DNA from: Acinetobacter towneri DSM 14962 = CIP 107472
Lineage (GTDB): Bacteria > Pseudomonadota > Gammaproteobacteria > Pseudomonadales > Moraxellaceae
Assembly: GCF_000368785.1 (NCBI RefSeq)
Contig: NZ_KB849695.1
Location: forward strand, 10,072-74,071
Direction of reading: 5' to 3'
DNA: 64,000 nt
Shown here: one piece after another, positions 38,205-48,231 of the stretch
How positions within the stretch are numbered: position 1 is the first letter of the stretch
Layout of the letters: the number at the start of each line of letters is the position of its first letter
Notes under the pieces: generated by a model
The model's input: the letters and a program-made list of their open reading frames with translations, nothing else
Database searches by the model: none
Told to the model about the DNA's origin: nothing
Translations under genes and position numbers: made by a program

Positions 38205-38984
38205 TTATTTGCCATAAGTTTGCTGTAAATACTTCACAATCTTGGCCGATTCAAAAAGCTGAGTCTGGGTATTTGGATCGATTAAAAATGGGACTTGAAT
38301 ATTATCACCCATAACTTTTAATACCTGCTCACGCTTACCACCTGCCAGTGGCACATATTTACCCGGTTTTAAACGTAATTTTGCCAAGCCTTGATCTTGC
38401 CAACGCTCTTTGGCTACATTATGAAATTTGAATGGCAACTCCAGTTCAGTCAATACACCACGTACTACACGTGTATAAGGACTTCCCTCAAAACCCCACA
38501 GTTCAATCAGTTGTTCAGGTGCAGCGCGCTCTACAATTTTCTGGTTAATCCACACACCACGTGCACCATTCAATAACGTGCCTGCAAGTGCAACATAAGG
38601 AATTTTAGGAAAATGCGCGTATTTTTTTGGCGTTTTTCCACTTTTGCCATAATGTTTGAATAAATGATGAATGATCTGCTGTGATTCATAGAGCTGATCA
38701 CCTGTATTTTCATCAATTAAAAATGGAAACTGAGTTTTACCACCCAGTTGTTTCACCAAAGGTCGATATTTTGTGCCGCCTTTGGGGCATGGATAAACCT
38801 CATAATCCAAATTTAACAAGGTCATGACTTCGCGTACACGACGGCAAAATGGTGAACCTTCAAACTCATATAACTTTAAGGCTTTTTCGGGTTGCTTGGG
38901 AAATGCTGTCCCATTCACTCCACGTCCACCTTCGGTAAGCATAGATGCCACTGCCTGAATGACTTTAATTTGATGATGCACCAT
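38205..38984 (-). CDS. Tandem GST_N (thioredoxin-fold) protein
   Basis: 259 residues with two thioredoxin-fold GST N-terminal modules: about 35-115 (LYEFEGSPFCRRVREVM to FPFLIDENTGDQLYES) and about 165-255 (LWGFEGSPYTRVVRGVL to VPFLIDPNTQTQLFES). The first keeps a Cys in SPFCR; the second has Thr in SPYTR. No helical GST C-domain is present. This layout fits a duplicated GST_N_3 protein rather than a full transferase. The start has AAGGAA upstream. Its function is unknown. Confidence 0.82.
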   Translation of the reverse strand: MVHHQIKVIQAVASMLTEGGRGVNGTAFPKQPEKALKLYEFEGSPFCRRVREVMTLLNLDYEVYPCPKGGTKYRPLVKQLGGKTQFPFLIDENTGDQLYESQQIIHHLFKHYGKSGKTPKKYAHFPKIPYVALAGTLLNGARGVWINQKIVERAAPEQLIELWGFEGSPYTRVVRGVLTELELPFKFHNVAKERWQDQGLAKLRLKPGKYVPLAGGKREQVLKVMGDNIQVPFLIDPNTQTQLFESAKIVKYLQQTYGK

Positions 38985-39037
38985 TTTGTTTTCCTTGTGA
39001 TGTGCTCAGCAATTTGATGACTGCGCCATCAAACCGC

Positions 39038-39550
39038 TTATAAATCGACCAACTTTTCTTTTGCCACAATAATACCGTTGTTATCGGCATAGACATAATC
39101 GCCCGAATTAAAAGTGACTTGTCCAAAATGCAAACTCACATCTACTTCACCCACGCCTTTGCGGTTACTTTTTTGTGGAATTGAAGCCAAAGCATGTACG
39201 CCTAAATCAAGTGCTGCAATTGCATCGACATCACGTACACAGCCGTAAATAATCACGCCATTCCAGTGATTTTTCACTGCAGATTCAGCAATCAAGTCCC
39301 CCATTAAGGCACAGCGCATAGATGCCCCACCATCTACCACCAAAACTTTGCCCGTGCCATCGGTTGCCAACAACTCTTTTACACGCGAGTTATCTTCAAA
39401 GCACTTTACAGTCACAATTTGACCGCCAAAAGTTTTACGTGCACCGTAACTTTTGAAAAATTTGCCATCCAAAGATGGAATCACCACTTGAAGGTCATGT
39501 TCTGGATGGTCATCTAATAAGTCACAAGTTACGAATGGTACTGTAGACAC
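39038..39550 (-). CDS. rraA: RraA-family protein, probable regulator of RNase E
   Basis: 170 residues beginning with GTG, supported by AAGGGGA upstream. Conserved GGASMRCALMGDLIAESA and YGCVRDVDAIA are present. Relatives are trimers; RraA proper binds and inhibits RNase E, and some relatives act as oxaloacetate or HMG-aldolase enzymes, so the regulatory role is inferred. It follows a NAD(P)-binding gene after 13 bases. Confidence 0.85.
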   Translation of the reverse strand: MSTVPFVTCDLLDDHPEHDLQVVIPSLDGKFFKSYGARKTFGGQIVTVKCFEDNSRVKELLATDGTGKVLVVDGGASMRCALMGDLIAESAVKNHWNGVIIYGCVRDVDAIAALDLGVHALASIPQKSNRKGVGEVDVSLHFGQVTFNSGDYVYADNNGIIVAKEKLVDL

Positions 39551-39562
39551 GTTGTTCCCCTT

Positions 39563-40228
39563 TTACTTGGTTTTTTGTATTTGTAAATTATCATAAATTT
39601 GGAATTTATGAATTTGCGATTGCGCTGCCTCGACCATAGTATGAGCCACTTGCGTAGCACTTACTGGCTTATATGTAAAATGATCGGGAATAAATCGTGA
39701 TATTTTAAGATACAGCTTTTGTCCTAAATCTTCTAAACGCCGTTGTTCGTTGCGCTCACCCAATAATAAAGATGGACGCAAAATTGATACTTTGTCTAAA
39801 TCCAAACTTTCAATATATTGTTCTAGCTCACCTTTGACACGATTATAAAATACGGCTGATTTGGCTTCTGCTCCCAAAGCACTGACCAATATGTAATGCG
39901 TACCCTTCGCCTGCAATAATTCGGCAAAATGTGCATTGATGGTATAGTCCACAGCATAAAATCCCTGCTTTGAGCCTGCCTTTTTTAAGGTTGTGCCTAA
40001 ACAACTGAATGCATGACTATAACCGCTCACATCTTCATCATTGAGCAATAAAAAGTCTTCGAGGAGTAACGTCTGGACTTTTTCTAAGCGATTTAATTCC
40101 GAGCAAGGTCTACGCAAAACAACGGTGATATTTTTACATTCAGGCAGCTGATTAAGCTGTTTGACCAATTGCTGCCCAACTAAACCATTCCCACCAATTA
40201 CAATTGCATTTTGAATAGAATTTGTCAT
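39563..40228 (-). CDS. NAD(P)-binding SDR-like protein (HTATIP2/TIP30-like)
   Basis: 221 residues. Rossmann GxxGxxG motif is AIVIGGNGLVGQQLVKQL. A YNRVKGELE motif with Tyr and Lys (about residues 130-140) matches atypical short-chain dehydrogenases of the TIP30 type, and the SCLGTTLKKAGSKQGF block is also typical of that group. The substrate is unknown. It probably forms an operon with rraA. Confidence 0.8.
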   Translation of the reverse strand: MTNSIQNAIVIGGNGLVGQQLVKQLNQLPECKNITVVLRRPCSELNRLEKVQTLLLEDFLLLNDEDVSGYSHAFSCLGTTLKKAGSKQGFYAVDYTINAHFAELLQAKGTHYILVSALGAEAKSAVFYNRVKGELEQYIESLDLDKVSILRPSLLLGERNEQRRLEDLGQKLYLKISRFIPDHFTYKPVSATQVAHTMVEAAQSQIHKFQIYDNLQIQKTK

Positions 40229-40443
40229 TTTTTAAACAATCTCTGAGGCTTAAAGCTAATCTACCTGTTTCTTTCTGATTTTTCTGCAGCTAAAATGTTG
40301 TCAAAGCATGTCAAGACTTGACTTAACTGTCTAGTTTCATCAAAATATGGCACTTGTTTACGGGCTGGTGATAATTCTTCTGATGTTGGTTTTCGGAAGT
40401 AATTGCAGCCCGCCCAGACCAATCTATTTCAAGGAGTGCACGA

Positions 40444-40713
40444 GTGGCAAACTCTGCTCAAGCTAGAAAACGTGCTCGTCAAAACGTTAAAGCACGTAAA
40501 CACAACGCAAGCTTACGTTCTATGGTTCGTACTTATTTAAAACGCACAATCGCTGCTATTGCTGCAGGTGATTATGCGGTTGCTACTGAAGCTTACAAAA
40601 AAGCTGTTCCAGTAATTGACCGTATGGCTGATAAAGGCATCATCCATAAGAACAAAGCAGCTCGTCATAAGAGCCGTTTAAACGCTCAAGTTAAAGCTTT
40701 AGCTTCTAACTAA
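40444..40713 (+). CDS. rpsT: 30S ribosomal protein S20
   Basis: 89 residues starting with GTG. It starts [20 protein letters not shown] and is strongly basic, as in S20. It binds 16S rRNA early in assembly. The GTG start and weak ribosome site fit a gene with translational autoregulation, as in E. coli. It has its own terminator. Confidence 0.97.
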   Translation: MANSAQARKRARQNVKARKHNASLRSMVRTYLKRTIAAIAAGDYAVATEAYKKAVPVIDRMADKGIIHKNKAARHKSRLNAQVKALASN

Positions 40714-40728
40714 GTGTTAAACAAAAGA

Positions 40729-40749
40729 AGCCCGTTAAGGGCTTTTTTT
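40729..40749 (+). terminator. rpsT terminator
   Basis: AAGCCC / GGGCTT hairpin followed by seven T residues, 15 bases past the stop. Confidence 0.9.
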
Positions 40750-40842
40750 GTGCCTGCTGTTTCGATAATTTATCAAATTAAGCAATCTTTAGTTTCTGCA
40801 CGCCAATTACATCACTTCAAATACACCTGCCACCATAAAATA

Positions 40843-40876
40843 AAAAACACCTCCTGAACTGGTCAAAAGGTGTTTT
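40843..40876 (-). terminator. Terminator after the M66 pseudogene
   Basis: AAAACACCT / AGGTGTTTT stem with a T run on the minus strand, about 35 bases past the last stop of the M66 locus. Confidence 0.8.
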
Positions 40877-40909
40877 AAATTAATGAAGATGAATAATTCA
40901 GACGAAGAA

Positions 40910-43614
40910 TTATTTCAGCATCAGTCGTAAATTTTGTGGACTTAAATAAGCCAGTTGCAAACTGTTATTAGCCTTTAATTGCGTCCATTGCTGATTCGCA
41001 CCACCTGTGCAACCATAACGAATTAAACGCGCGCGGTTTTCTTTTAGGTAGCCATGCTCTAAATCAAAGCACTGATTCCCCTGACGAATCGTTCCCGAAG
41101 CTGTGTGCATTTCCCAGACCTGACTGTCTTTAGATGTACTGCAGCTTGCAAGTGAGACCACATTGCCGTTGTTGGTTAAGCACTGATCCATTTCTGCTTT
41201 GCTGTGAATACGCCCCAAACCATCATAAATCCACTGCTCAGTTGCATCGCCTGTACAGCCACTTGCTCCACTAATGTAAGCATTTTTCTGACCACTCGCC
41301 AAAGTTTCAACTTTCAAACAGTTATTTCTGTTTTTCATTAGTGTTGCTTCAGCCACAATATTTTCATTGCCTAAACCCAATCGCTCCACAAAATTGTGCA
41401 ATGCTGTTTCCGCTTCAGGCTTAGTCTTTTCTAAATCGGCACGATAAACATTCATCCAGCGGTTTAAACGATAAATCGTATTTTGCTGTTGTTCATAACG
41501 CTGTAATTGTTGCTGTGCAGTTGCACTTAGCTCTTGACGATAATCTGCATAAGAATCATACAATAGTTGTGCAGCAGGTTTTAAAGCCACCACAGCTTGA
41601 CTGGCTTGCGCTTCCAACTGCTTCTGAAAATCAGGCATTTCAACTTTTCTTAAAGCTTCATAGCCATGTGTACGACCAATTTTTACCGCAGGTTGAATAC
41701 TATCGCTATATTGCGGAATATTCAGTGTCGATAATAACTTCTCGGCATGATTGGCTTTTTTACAGTATAAATTCACCTGTTTTGGCTGCTCAGCAAGTGC
41801 TAAATTGACATGCAGTTTATTGGCATTGCTGGTCATACGGTTAGGTGCCAATGCCACGTTCTGATTACGATTGGCATATTGAACATCTAACCAACATGCG
41901 GCATTTTCAGCAGCACGATTTGCCACAGGTAAATTATAAACATTACCCCAGTTACTGCGTGCAGCAGGATACAACACACCTTGCTGAGTTTCAGGATCAT
42001 ATCCGCCAATAATAGTAATTACAGGCACACCAAATAAGCGCGGTTTTAAATAATATCCATCGGCACTGTTGTACCAAACCTGATTGGAGCTTGGTACTTT
42101 TGGATAAACCACTTCCATTTGGCGTGTGTCTTTATTCCAAATTTTATAACCACTTGGTGAGCTTTCATCCCAAACATGTCGCGCCCCAAAGTGGGGTTGA
42201 ATCCGAATATGGGTACTGTAACCCGTGTAATGGGTATAACGCGAAATGCTACTGTTGGTTGCACCACCTGACATCGCATCCCAACCATAAGCATATTGTT
42301 TCAGGAAGTTAGGCACACCATTTTTGCCATCACCCAAGTTTCGAGTATGCCACGCCAAGTTGCCACGCATTTTATTACGATACGCAATATAGCCCCAACC
42401 GCTGTCTGCATGGTGTGCAGCCCAGAACATATTTTCACCTTGTGAACCCGGATAATGCCCAAGACCATAATGATGCCCAATTTCATGGCTAAACTCGTTG
42501 CCCACAGAATCATACAGGGTCAACATACCATTACCGCCACTTAAACCATGCGTTTGATCACCATTTGTATATTTACCTCGTGCATGATGGGCAATTACAG
42601 TTTGTGTAAGTTGTGGCTGTTGATGACTCAACATCGAGGCACTGGTCACCCCCCAGTTGGCCAAGTTAATTCCTACACTAAAGGTCGATTTTGCAGTATT
42701 TTCCCGCATGTCCTCCGGCTAGACACCACCTTCACCCGCACTTTGGGTATCGTAAATCGTGCCGTTGGCGACCATCACTCGATCTAGCTGAATGTCATCA
42801 TATTTTGCCACGGTCATTTGTGCCGCAGGAATGGTTTGGAAATAATCGGTACCCGCTTTTTCAGGCTCTAATAACATATAATGCCCGCCCGATTTCGGTG
42901 GTGCAGTTAGTAGACCGATACGAATATTATTGAGTACCAATTCACCCGGTGCGGCAAAATCAATTTTTTCTGCTTCGAGTGCACCAGTACGGTTTTTAGA
43001 ATCGACCAAACGCAGCTTTAAACCGGGACGTACTTCATCCCAATTTAATTTAGCCGACCACGCACGCTTACTATACAACACCTCAGCACGACCATCTTGA
43101 TTGCTCTGGTCTGAAGCAGGAATCTGGGTTGGATCAAGTAAAGCAACACGACGTAACAAGCGTTCATTTTGATACACTTCAAGCTGCAAAGTGTCGATAT
43201 TGTCCATGCCCTGATTTGGTGTAACCAATAATAATGCTTCTTTTTCTGCGGTCAAACGTGGCATTTTTTCGCCTCGTTACCATTCGGATCAACCACATGC
43301 CCTTGAGCAAATTGAATCATTGCCTGAAAATCACCATCTAAATCATTACGCACTTCACGTGATTCAGAATTAGCGTTGTAATCATAAAACCCGAGTACCG
43401 ATTGATTGATGACATCTTGTTTAGGTTCAGGATAAGGATTAGCCACATTACCCACAGGTGGTTGCTGAGGAATTTCCAATGGTGTTGGATTTTCTTGATT
43501 TGAATTCCCAGCGGTATCTCCCTCGCCACCACCGCCACCACCACATGCGGCAAGCATGGATGATAATATACATACACTTAATAGACTAAGCGAAAACCGA
43601 GTCACACTTTTCAT
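40910..43614 (-). pseudogene. M66-family zinc metalloprotease (StcE/TagA-like), disrupted
   Basis: The gene reads in three pieces. Piece 1 (43614-43252) starts as a lipoprotein (MKSVTRFSLSLL...LAAC, glycine-rich linker). Piece 2 (43264-42719) continues in another frame. Piece 3 (42709-40910) contains the metzincin zinc motif HEIGHHYGLGHY and ends in a ricin-type beta-trefoil lectin domain (about the last 120 residues, with QWIYDG and QVWEM and NQQWTQL). The frame break is at a run of six A on the coding strand (43264-43269): seven A would join piece 1 to piece 2 as EAKKMPRL. A TAG (42719-42721) then interrupts the same frame before PEDMREN. The joined product would be about 900 residues, as for StcE-like mucinases. 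Two independent lesions indicate a pseudogene, unless they are sequencing errors. Confidence 0.85.
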
Positions 43615-43963
43615 TATTTATTCCACCCCAATGTCAATTTATGACAAAAAAATATAAAAATAAACACATATTTTTCAATGGTTTGTATTTTCATATTAAA
43701 TAGATGAATAAAATTATGCAATTCTCAAGTTTCATATCACTTTATATTTTCAACACAGTTTTATTAATTTTTCTTTATAAAAATCAGCGAATCCTTAAAA
43801 CAGCACACAGATTGTTAGACAATATTTGATCGAGTTTGCACTCACGACTGCATAAATTGAAGGAAAAAAAGAGAATAAAATTTAAATTATTTTTTTAATT
43901 TCTGACAGACGGTATTCTATCGCACTGAATGGATAGCACTAGAACATGCGTTCAATGTTCTGC
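43615..43963. other. Intergenic region upstream of the M66 locus
   Basis: 349 bases, strongly AT-rich, between the minus-strand M66 lipoprotein start and the end of the phosphatase gene. I see no ORF with a plausible ribosome site, no perfect hairpin with a T run and no RNA gene. It should hold the M66 promoter. Confidence 0.5.
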
Positions 43964-44698
43964 TTAAACTTTCTGACGAAATTGCGAGATATCTAAAGTG
44001 TGAATCTGACCGCGCCAAATCCATTTTAGCTTGGATTCTAAAAACTCATCGCCTTCAAACCAAACAAATAAACCTTCCATCATGTCTGGCCAATCAGCTT
44101 GTGTGACTTCATTACGTCCAGAAATCACCGCGATAATTGCGGCCAAAATCGTATCGTGACTCACAGCCAAACTCAGTCCGTATTGGTTGGTTGGATGGGT
44201 GTTATAAATCAGCTCAAGGACATCCACGACACCATGAATCGGATGTTTCATTCCGGGCAAAGCATTGTTCACAAAACTATTAATAAAGCCTAAAGCACCC
44301 TGTTTCTGAAAATATGGGCCTGCCTGCTTGATATCAAGTACAAAGCTTCCTGGTTCAACCAATAAACCTTGTTCTATAATTTCAATGTGATGGGTATTGG
44401 GTTCGAGGGTAATGCCATCTGCCCCGCGAATCATTAAAGCAGCCGTATCGACACAACGCTGAATAGGACTTGAAATACAGTGTTGAATCACCCGATCTGT
44501 ATTTCCAACCAAGTAGCCTCCCCATGCTTCGGCTAAATCGCGACCTTGTTCGGTCAATTGTAAATTATAGCCAGCCAAACCCTGACCAACGACAATTTCA
44601 CGAATAGAATGACGGGTAAACAAAGTCACAGGCGTCTGAGCATCAGGCAATAAATCAATTGCTTTAAGCATACTTGCAGGGAGTAGTTCTAATGCCAT
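43964..44698 (-). CDS. Histidine phosphatase superfamily protein
   Basis: 244 residues. The catalytic His block is LFTRHSIRE (RHG-like), the second phosphate-binding stretch is SSPIQRCVDTA, and the later His is in AVSHDTILAAI. This order fits the acid-phosphatase branch of the histidine phosphatase superfamily. There is no signal peptide. The substrate is unknown. It lies 57 bases downstream of cysQ on the same strand. Confidence 0.8.
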   Translation of the reverse strand: MALELLPASMLKAIDLLPDAQTPVTLFTRHSIREIVVGQGLAGYNLQLTEQGRDLAEAWGGYLVGNTDRVIQHCISSPIQRCVDTAALMIRGADGITLEPNTHHIEIIEQGLLVEPGSFVLDIKQAGPYFQKQGALGFINSFVNNALPGMKHPIHGVVDVLELIYNTHPTNQYGLSLAVSHDTILAAIIAVISGRNEVTQADWPDMMEGLFVWFEGDEFLESKLKWIWRGQIHTLDISQFRQKV

Positions 44699-44755
44699 GA
44701 TCTAGCCAAAATTTTAACTTGGTTGCTTGACACTATACCATGTTCAGCACTTTGC

Positions 44756-45613
44756 TCAATCTGACTTCGCCATAAGTCCAAGTGCTTGTAAGGCAATCTG
44801 TTTCATCTGCGTATTTTTATAGGCGATAAAACCACCATTTAACAATGTATCGCGCTGATTATATAAAAATGCCCGCCCCTGAAAATCGACCAATCCACCA
44901 CCTATTCGTTCCAATAAACATTGTCCTGCACTGGTGTCCCACTCAGAAGTCGGATGAAAACGTGGGTAAATATCGACACGATCTTCCAAAATCATGCAGA
45001 ATTTATAAGCACTACCTGCTTTTAGTTCTTCAAAATTGGTCAACTGCGCCAAGCTTTTTAAATAGTCTGCATAGTGTGATTTTTTTTGACTACTGTGGCT
45101 TAATCCAATTTTTAGAACTGAAGATGTTACCGTGGGTTCAGACTGATAGAGATACCATTGCTGAGTTAAAATATGATATTTCAATGGCATACCCTGTTCA
45201 GGACAAAAATAAATAGTTTGCTCGCCTGGTACTGCAAGTACTGCAAAAGTTGTTTGCACACCACAAATTAAACTTAAATTAATGGTAAATTCAGGACGTT
45301 GATGTAAAAACTCTTTCGTGCCATCTAAAGGATCAAGCAACCAAAACTCCTGCCATTGCTGACGTTGGTCTTGCTCACCTTCTTCTGACAAGATAGGTAA
45401 ATTGGAGATTTTTGCCAAAGCCTGCATTAAATAATAATTGACTCGATAATCGGCTTGCGTAACAGGAGAATCATCGGTTTTCTTTTCTACATCAAAAGCA
45501 GCACCTGAACAATAATCTTGAAATTCCTGATTTAAAATTTCACACGCCTGCTGCATGATTGGCAGCAACTGTAAAATTAAAGTATGCGTTGGCGCTGTTG
45601 TTTTTATAAACAT
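44756..45613 (-). CDS. cysQ: 3'(2'),5'-bisphosphate nucleotidase CysQ
   Basis: 285 residues of the inositol-monophosphatase superfamily. Metal-binding motifs are LLDPLDGTKEF and the WDTSAGQCLLERIGG block, with EEGEQDQR supplying the first Glu. CysQ hydrolyses PAP, recycling a by-product of sulfate assimilation. SPVTQADYRVNYY is also typical. Close paralogues act on inositol phosphate, so confidence in the exact substrate is moderate. Confidence 0.87.
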   Translation of the reverse strand: MFIKTTAPTHTLILQLLPIMQQACEILNQEFQDYCSGAAFDVEKKTDDSPVTQADYRVNYYLMQALAKISNLPILSEEGEQDQRQQWQEFWLLDPLDGTKEFLHQRPEFTINLSLICGVQTTFAVLAVPGEQTIYFCPEQGMPLKYHILTQQWYLYQSEPTVTSSVLKIGLSHSSQKKSHYADYLKSLAQLTNFEELKAGSAYKFCMILEDRVDIYPRFHPTSEWDTSAGQCLLERIGGGLVDFQGRAFLYNQRDTLLNGGFIAYKNTQMKQIALQALGLMAKSD

Positions 45614-45795
45614 AACTATCCTTTTTAGACTGTATCTAAAGGTCTAATTTTTCATTACTTTCATAAAAACATTGTAATAAAATTTACGGCTGATGCGTAG
45701 ATAAAATTTAGTGGCTAGATATGCTAAATCAAGACTTTATGTGTCAAGGCAATTCATTTTTACTTGAGTTTTTTATTTATTGAGTGCTTAGTTAA

Positions 45796-45975
45796 TTAAT
45801 CTTTAAATGGATTGGATAATCTTTTTTTAAACATCGATAAAGTGAGTGCACCACTAACCAATAATAAAATACCCACAATCACCAAATAAGTTTCACCACC
45901 AAAAAAACCAATAATAATTGCAGCAATACCCAATAAACCCAAAATAGTGGTAATGGCAATTCCTAAAATAGACAT
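45796..45975 (-). CDS. Small two-helix membrane protein, unknown
   Basis: 59 residues from the ATG at 45975 with AAGGAA eight bases upstream. Two hydrophobic stretches (ILGIAITTILGLLGIAAIIIGFF and TYLVIVGILLLVSGAL) are joined by a short loop, with a basic tail. No family is recognised. It is near the YccF/PspC-like class only in size. Confidence 0.6.
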   Translation of the reverse strand: MSILGIAITTILGLLGIAAIIIGFFGGETYLVIVGILLLVSGALTLSMFKKRLSNPFKD

Positions 45976-45978
45976 CAC

Positions 45979-46559
45979 AATTCCTTTTAAATTTATTTAA
46001 TCATGAAAAATTGTCAATATTCTCAGGTATCGTTCTGTCATATTCATGCCTCTTTTGATAGTTAAAGCGTAACATTTGAGCGCACCTTGCCACATTTATA
46101 CACAGAACTTATATTGAAATAGACTAAACACGACCTATTACATTTCACTGAGTTTGCTGAATAGCTTAAGTGCAGATTATGACAACTTGATGCATTTTAT
46201 TTAAAAAGATTCTTTCTTAAATCATTTTTGAATCACTGCAAAGGAAATTCTCTTTCCTTTTAGGAGACTTGCGGAGCATGCTCCTCAGGGAGAGGTTTTT
46301 TATAAGAATCCCCTCATCCACTTGCGGAATATATTCCTCATCCTGAGCAATACATGGCGTAAAAGAAGGGACTTTCAATACTAATTTTACTGATCATTTA
46401 TGATCAAATTTCGACTTATAAAAGGATTCTAATTCAGGTTGAACCATTCATAGAATTAAGGTATAAAAAAGCCCGATCTGCATCAATCGGGCCAGATTTA
46501 AAGGTACACAAATTTGTATACATAATCAAAACCACTAGAATTTTAAATCAAAAAATTAA
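45979..46559. other. Intergenic region with degenerate repeats
   Basis: About 580 bases without a convincing gene. At about 46258-46345 two related tracts occur: CTTGCGGAGCATGCTCCTCA and CTTGCGGAATATATTCCTCA, with GGGAGAGG and CCCCTCATCC near them. This looks like a decayed intergenic repeat. A minus-strand terminator sits at 46463-46492. Confidence 0.55.
46463..46492 (-). terminator. Terminator of the 46560-46805 gene
   Basis: GCCCGAT / ATCGGGC hairpin with a TTTTTT run on the minus strand. Confidence 0.85.
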
Positions 46560-46805
46560 TCAATCCTTTTCTAGAAAAGTTAACTCTCCCTCATCTGAGG
46601 TGATTTTAATTTTGACTTTACGATAACTACGTTTATCTGGGTTTAATGCCGACTCTGAAACATGATGGGCGAATTTTTCATCGCCCATTAAATGCGCAAA
46701 TAATTTATAGCCGATACGCATTTTCTTAATTTTTTTCTTCTTTTTCTCAAACTCATCGAGTTGTTTATCTAAGTGTTTTAAATCTAAATACTGTTGTTCA
46801 GCCAT
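46560..46805 (-). CDS. Small charged protein, unknown
   Basis: 81 residues. A Lys-rich N-terminal coiled stretch (LDEFEKKKKKIKKMRIGY) is followed by HLMGDEKFAHHVSE and an acidic end. No domain is recognised. The ATG follows GGGAGC at good spacing and a terminator follows, so it is probably real. Confidence 0.55.
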   Translation of the reverse strand: MAEQQYLDLKHLDKQLDEFEKKKKKIKKMRIGYKLFAHLMGDEKFAHHVSESALNPDKRSYRKVKIKITSDEGELTFLEKD

Positions 46806-47090
46806 TACTAGCTCCCTAATTTAAAAAATTTACCATTCAATTTCTATGCTTGTACAGACAAACAAATACAGAAATATGTCAAAAAAATTGTTTTTGTGAA
46901 CGCTACAGTTACTTTTTACAACTGCCCCATCTCACCTAATTTATATGCAACGCATGTACAGTGCTTATTTATTTAGCCTAGCACAATTTGGCGAATAATC
47001 AGACAGCATTTTGAGTTATGCCTCAAGCATGTTTAAATGAGCCAGTTTTATTTGCCTTTTGGCAATTGCTTTATGGTTTAGGATGTCTAA

Positions 47091-47766
47091 ATGCACAAAA
47101 ATATCATCATGTTTGACATGGACGGAACGCTGTTAGATCTCGCTTATGATGATTTTATTTGGAATGAACAACTGCCTATTCGCTATGCAGAATTACACGC
47201 CTGTTCTTTAGAGCGCAGCAAAGAAATTTTATACGATTTTTTATCAAGCGCATAGCCACACCTTAGAGTGGTATTCCTCACGTTTTTGGACGGCTAAAGT
47301 GGGTGTAGATATGCTTGCGATGCAACTTGAATATAAAGATCAAGTCACGTTGCGTCCACAAGCTATCGAGTTACTGGAATATTTAAAAAATAATGGCTAT
47401 CACATTTGGCTCACCACCAATGCCGATTGTGCAGGTTTAGACTTTAAATTAGCACATACAGGTTTAGCAAAGTATTTTGAAGTGATTGTTAGTTCTGAAA
47501 GTATTGGTTATGCCAAAGAGCGCGTTGAATTTTGGCAAACATTGCAACAACAACATGCATTTAATCCTGAAGATTGCTATTTTATAGATGACACCGAAAA
47601 GGTGCTTAATGGTGCTAAAGCCTTTGGGATTGGACACTTATATAGTATTGCCCAGCCATCCTCAGCAAAACCTACGCGTCAGACTTGTAATTACCCTATG
47701 TTGCACCAATTAACAGATTTAATTCCTGTCTTAGAACAATTTGAGGACACTCAAAAATATGCCTAA
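47091..47766 (+). pseudogene. yrfG: HAD-family GMP/IMP nucleotidase (YrfG-like), frameshifted
   Basis: The first 54 codons (MFDMDGTLLDL, the HAD nucleophile motif) run into TAG at 47253. One base too many in a run of six T (47237-47242) explains it: five T restore YDFYQAHSHTLEWYSSRFWTAK and join to the downstream frame. That frame continues to TAA at 47764 with the HAD motifs LTTNAD and YFIDDTEKV. The repaired protein of about 224 residues matches YrfG. It overlaps hslR by eight bases, the same neighbour order as E. coli, supporting real operon structure. Confidence 0.87.
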
Positions 47767-48199
47767 AACTTCGTCCCACGAAGCCATTGAAACGATCCGA
47801 ATTGATAAATGGCTATGGGCTGCACGTTTTTTCAAGACCCGCTCTATTGCAAAAGCTGCCATTGAAGGCGGCAAAGTACATCACAATGGCGAGCGCGTTA
47901 AAGTTTCCAAAGAAATTCGTGTGGGAACTGAGCTGACCATTCAACAAGGTTTTGATAAGAAAACCGTATTGGTCAAGGCATTATCCGGCGTACGCGGCCC
48001 TGCCCCTGTCGCTCAGCAACTTTATGAAGAAACTGAAGTGAGTATTGCACGCAGGGAATTGATTGCGACCCAAAGAAAGTTGCATAATCTAGCACGACCT
48101 GATCATCGACCAAGTAAAAAAGACCGTCGTGACATCAGCAAATTTAAACAAGAGAATGATCAGCAATTTGACCAATTTTGGTCATATAATGATGATTAA
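47759..48199 (+). CDS. hslR: S4-domain heat-shock ribosome protein HslR
   Basis: 146 residues from ATG at 47759. S4 RNA-binding domain in IRIDKWLWAARFFKTRSIAKAA and GGKVHHNGERVKV. It recovers stalled 50S subunits that keep a nascent chain. It is coupled to the yrfG reading frame and probably co-translated with it; its own start is intact. Confidence 0.92.
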   Translation: MPKTSSHEAIETIRIDKWLWAARFFKTRSIAKAAIEGGKVHHNGERVKVSKEIRVGTELTIQQGFDKKTVLVKALSGVRGPAPVAQQLYEETEVSIARRELIATQRKLHNLARPDHRPSKKDRRDISKFKQENDQQFDQFWSYNDD

Positions 48200-48208
48200 A
48201 TAGAGCGT

Positions 48209-48231
48209 CACAGGCTGTCGCACAGCCCGTG
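48209..48231 (+). terminator. Hairpin after hslR
   Basis: CACAGGCTGT / ACAGCCCGTG with one mismatch and a three-base loop. There is no T run, so termination is uncertain. Confidence 0.4.

Noticed and set aside
42719..42721. TAG read as pyrrolysine or deliberate recoding
   Set aside because: No pylT or pylS is seen, and the same gene also has a frameshift, so simple decay or error fits better.
44845..45216. Plus-strand 123-residue ORF within cysQ
   Set aside because: Antisense shadow; cysQ motifs are intact on the other strand.
48209..48231. Possible LexA-like palindrome after hslR (CTGT CGC ACAG)
   Set aside because: Spacing is three bases, not eight; it is better explained as a hairpin after hslR.
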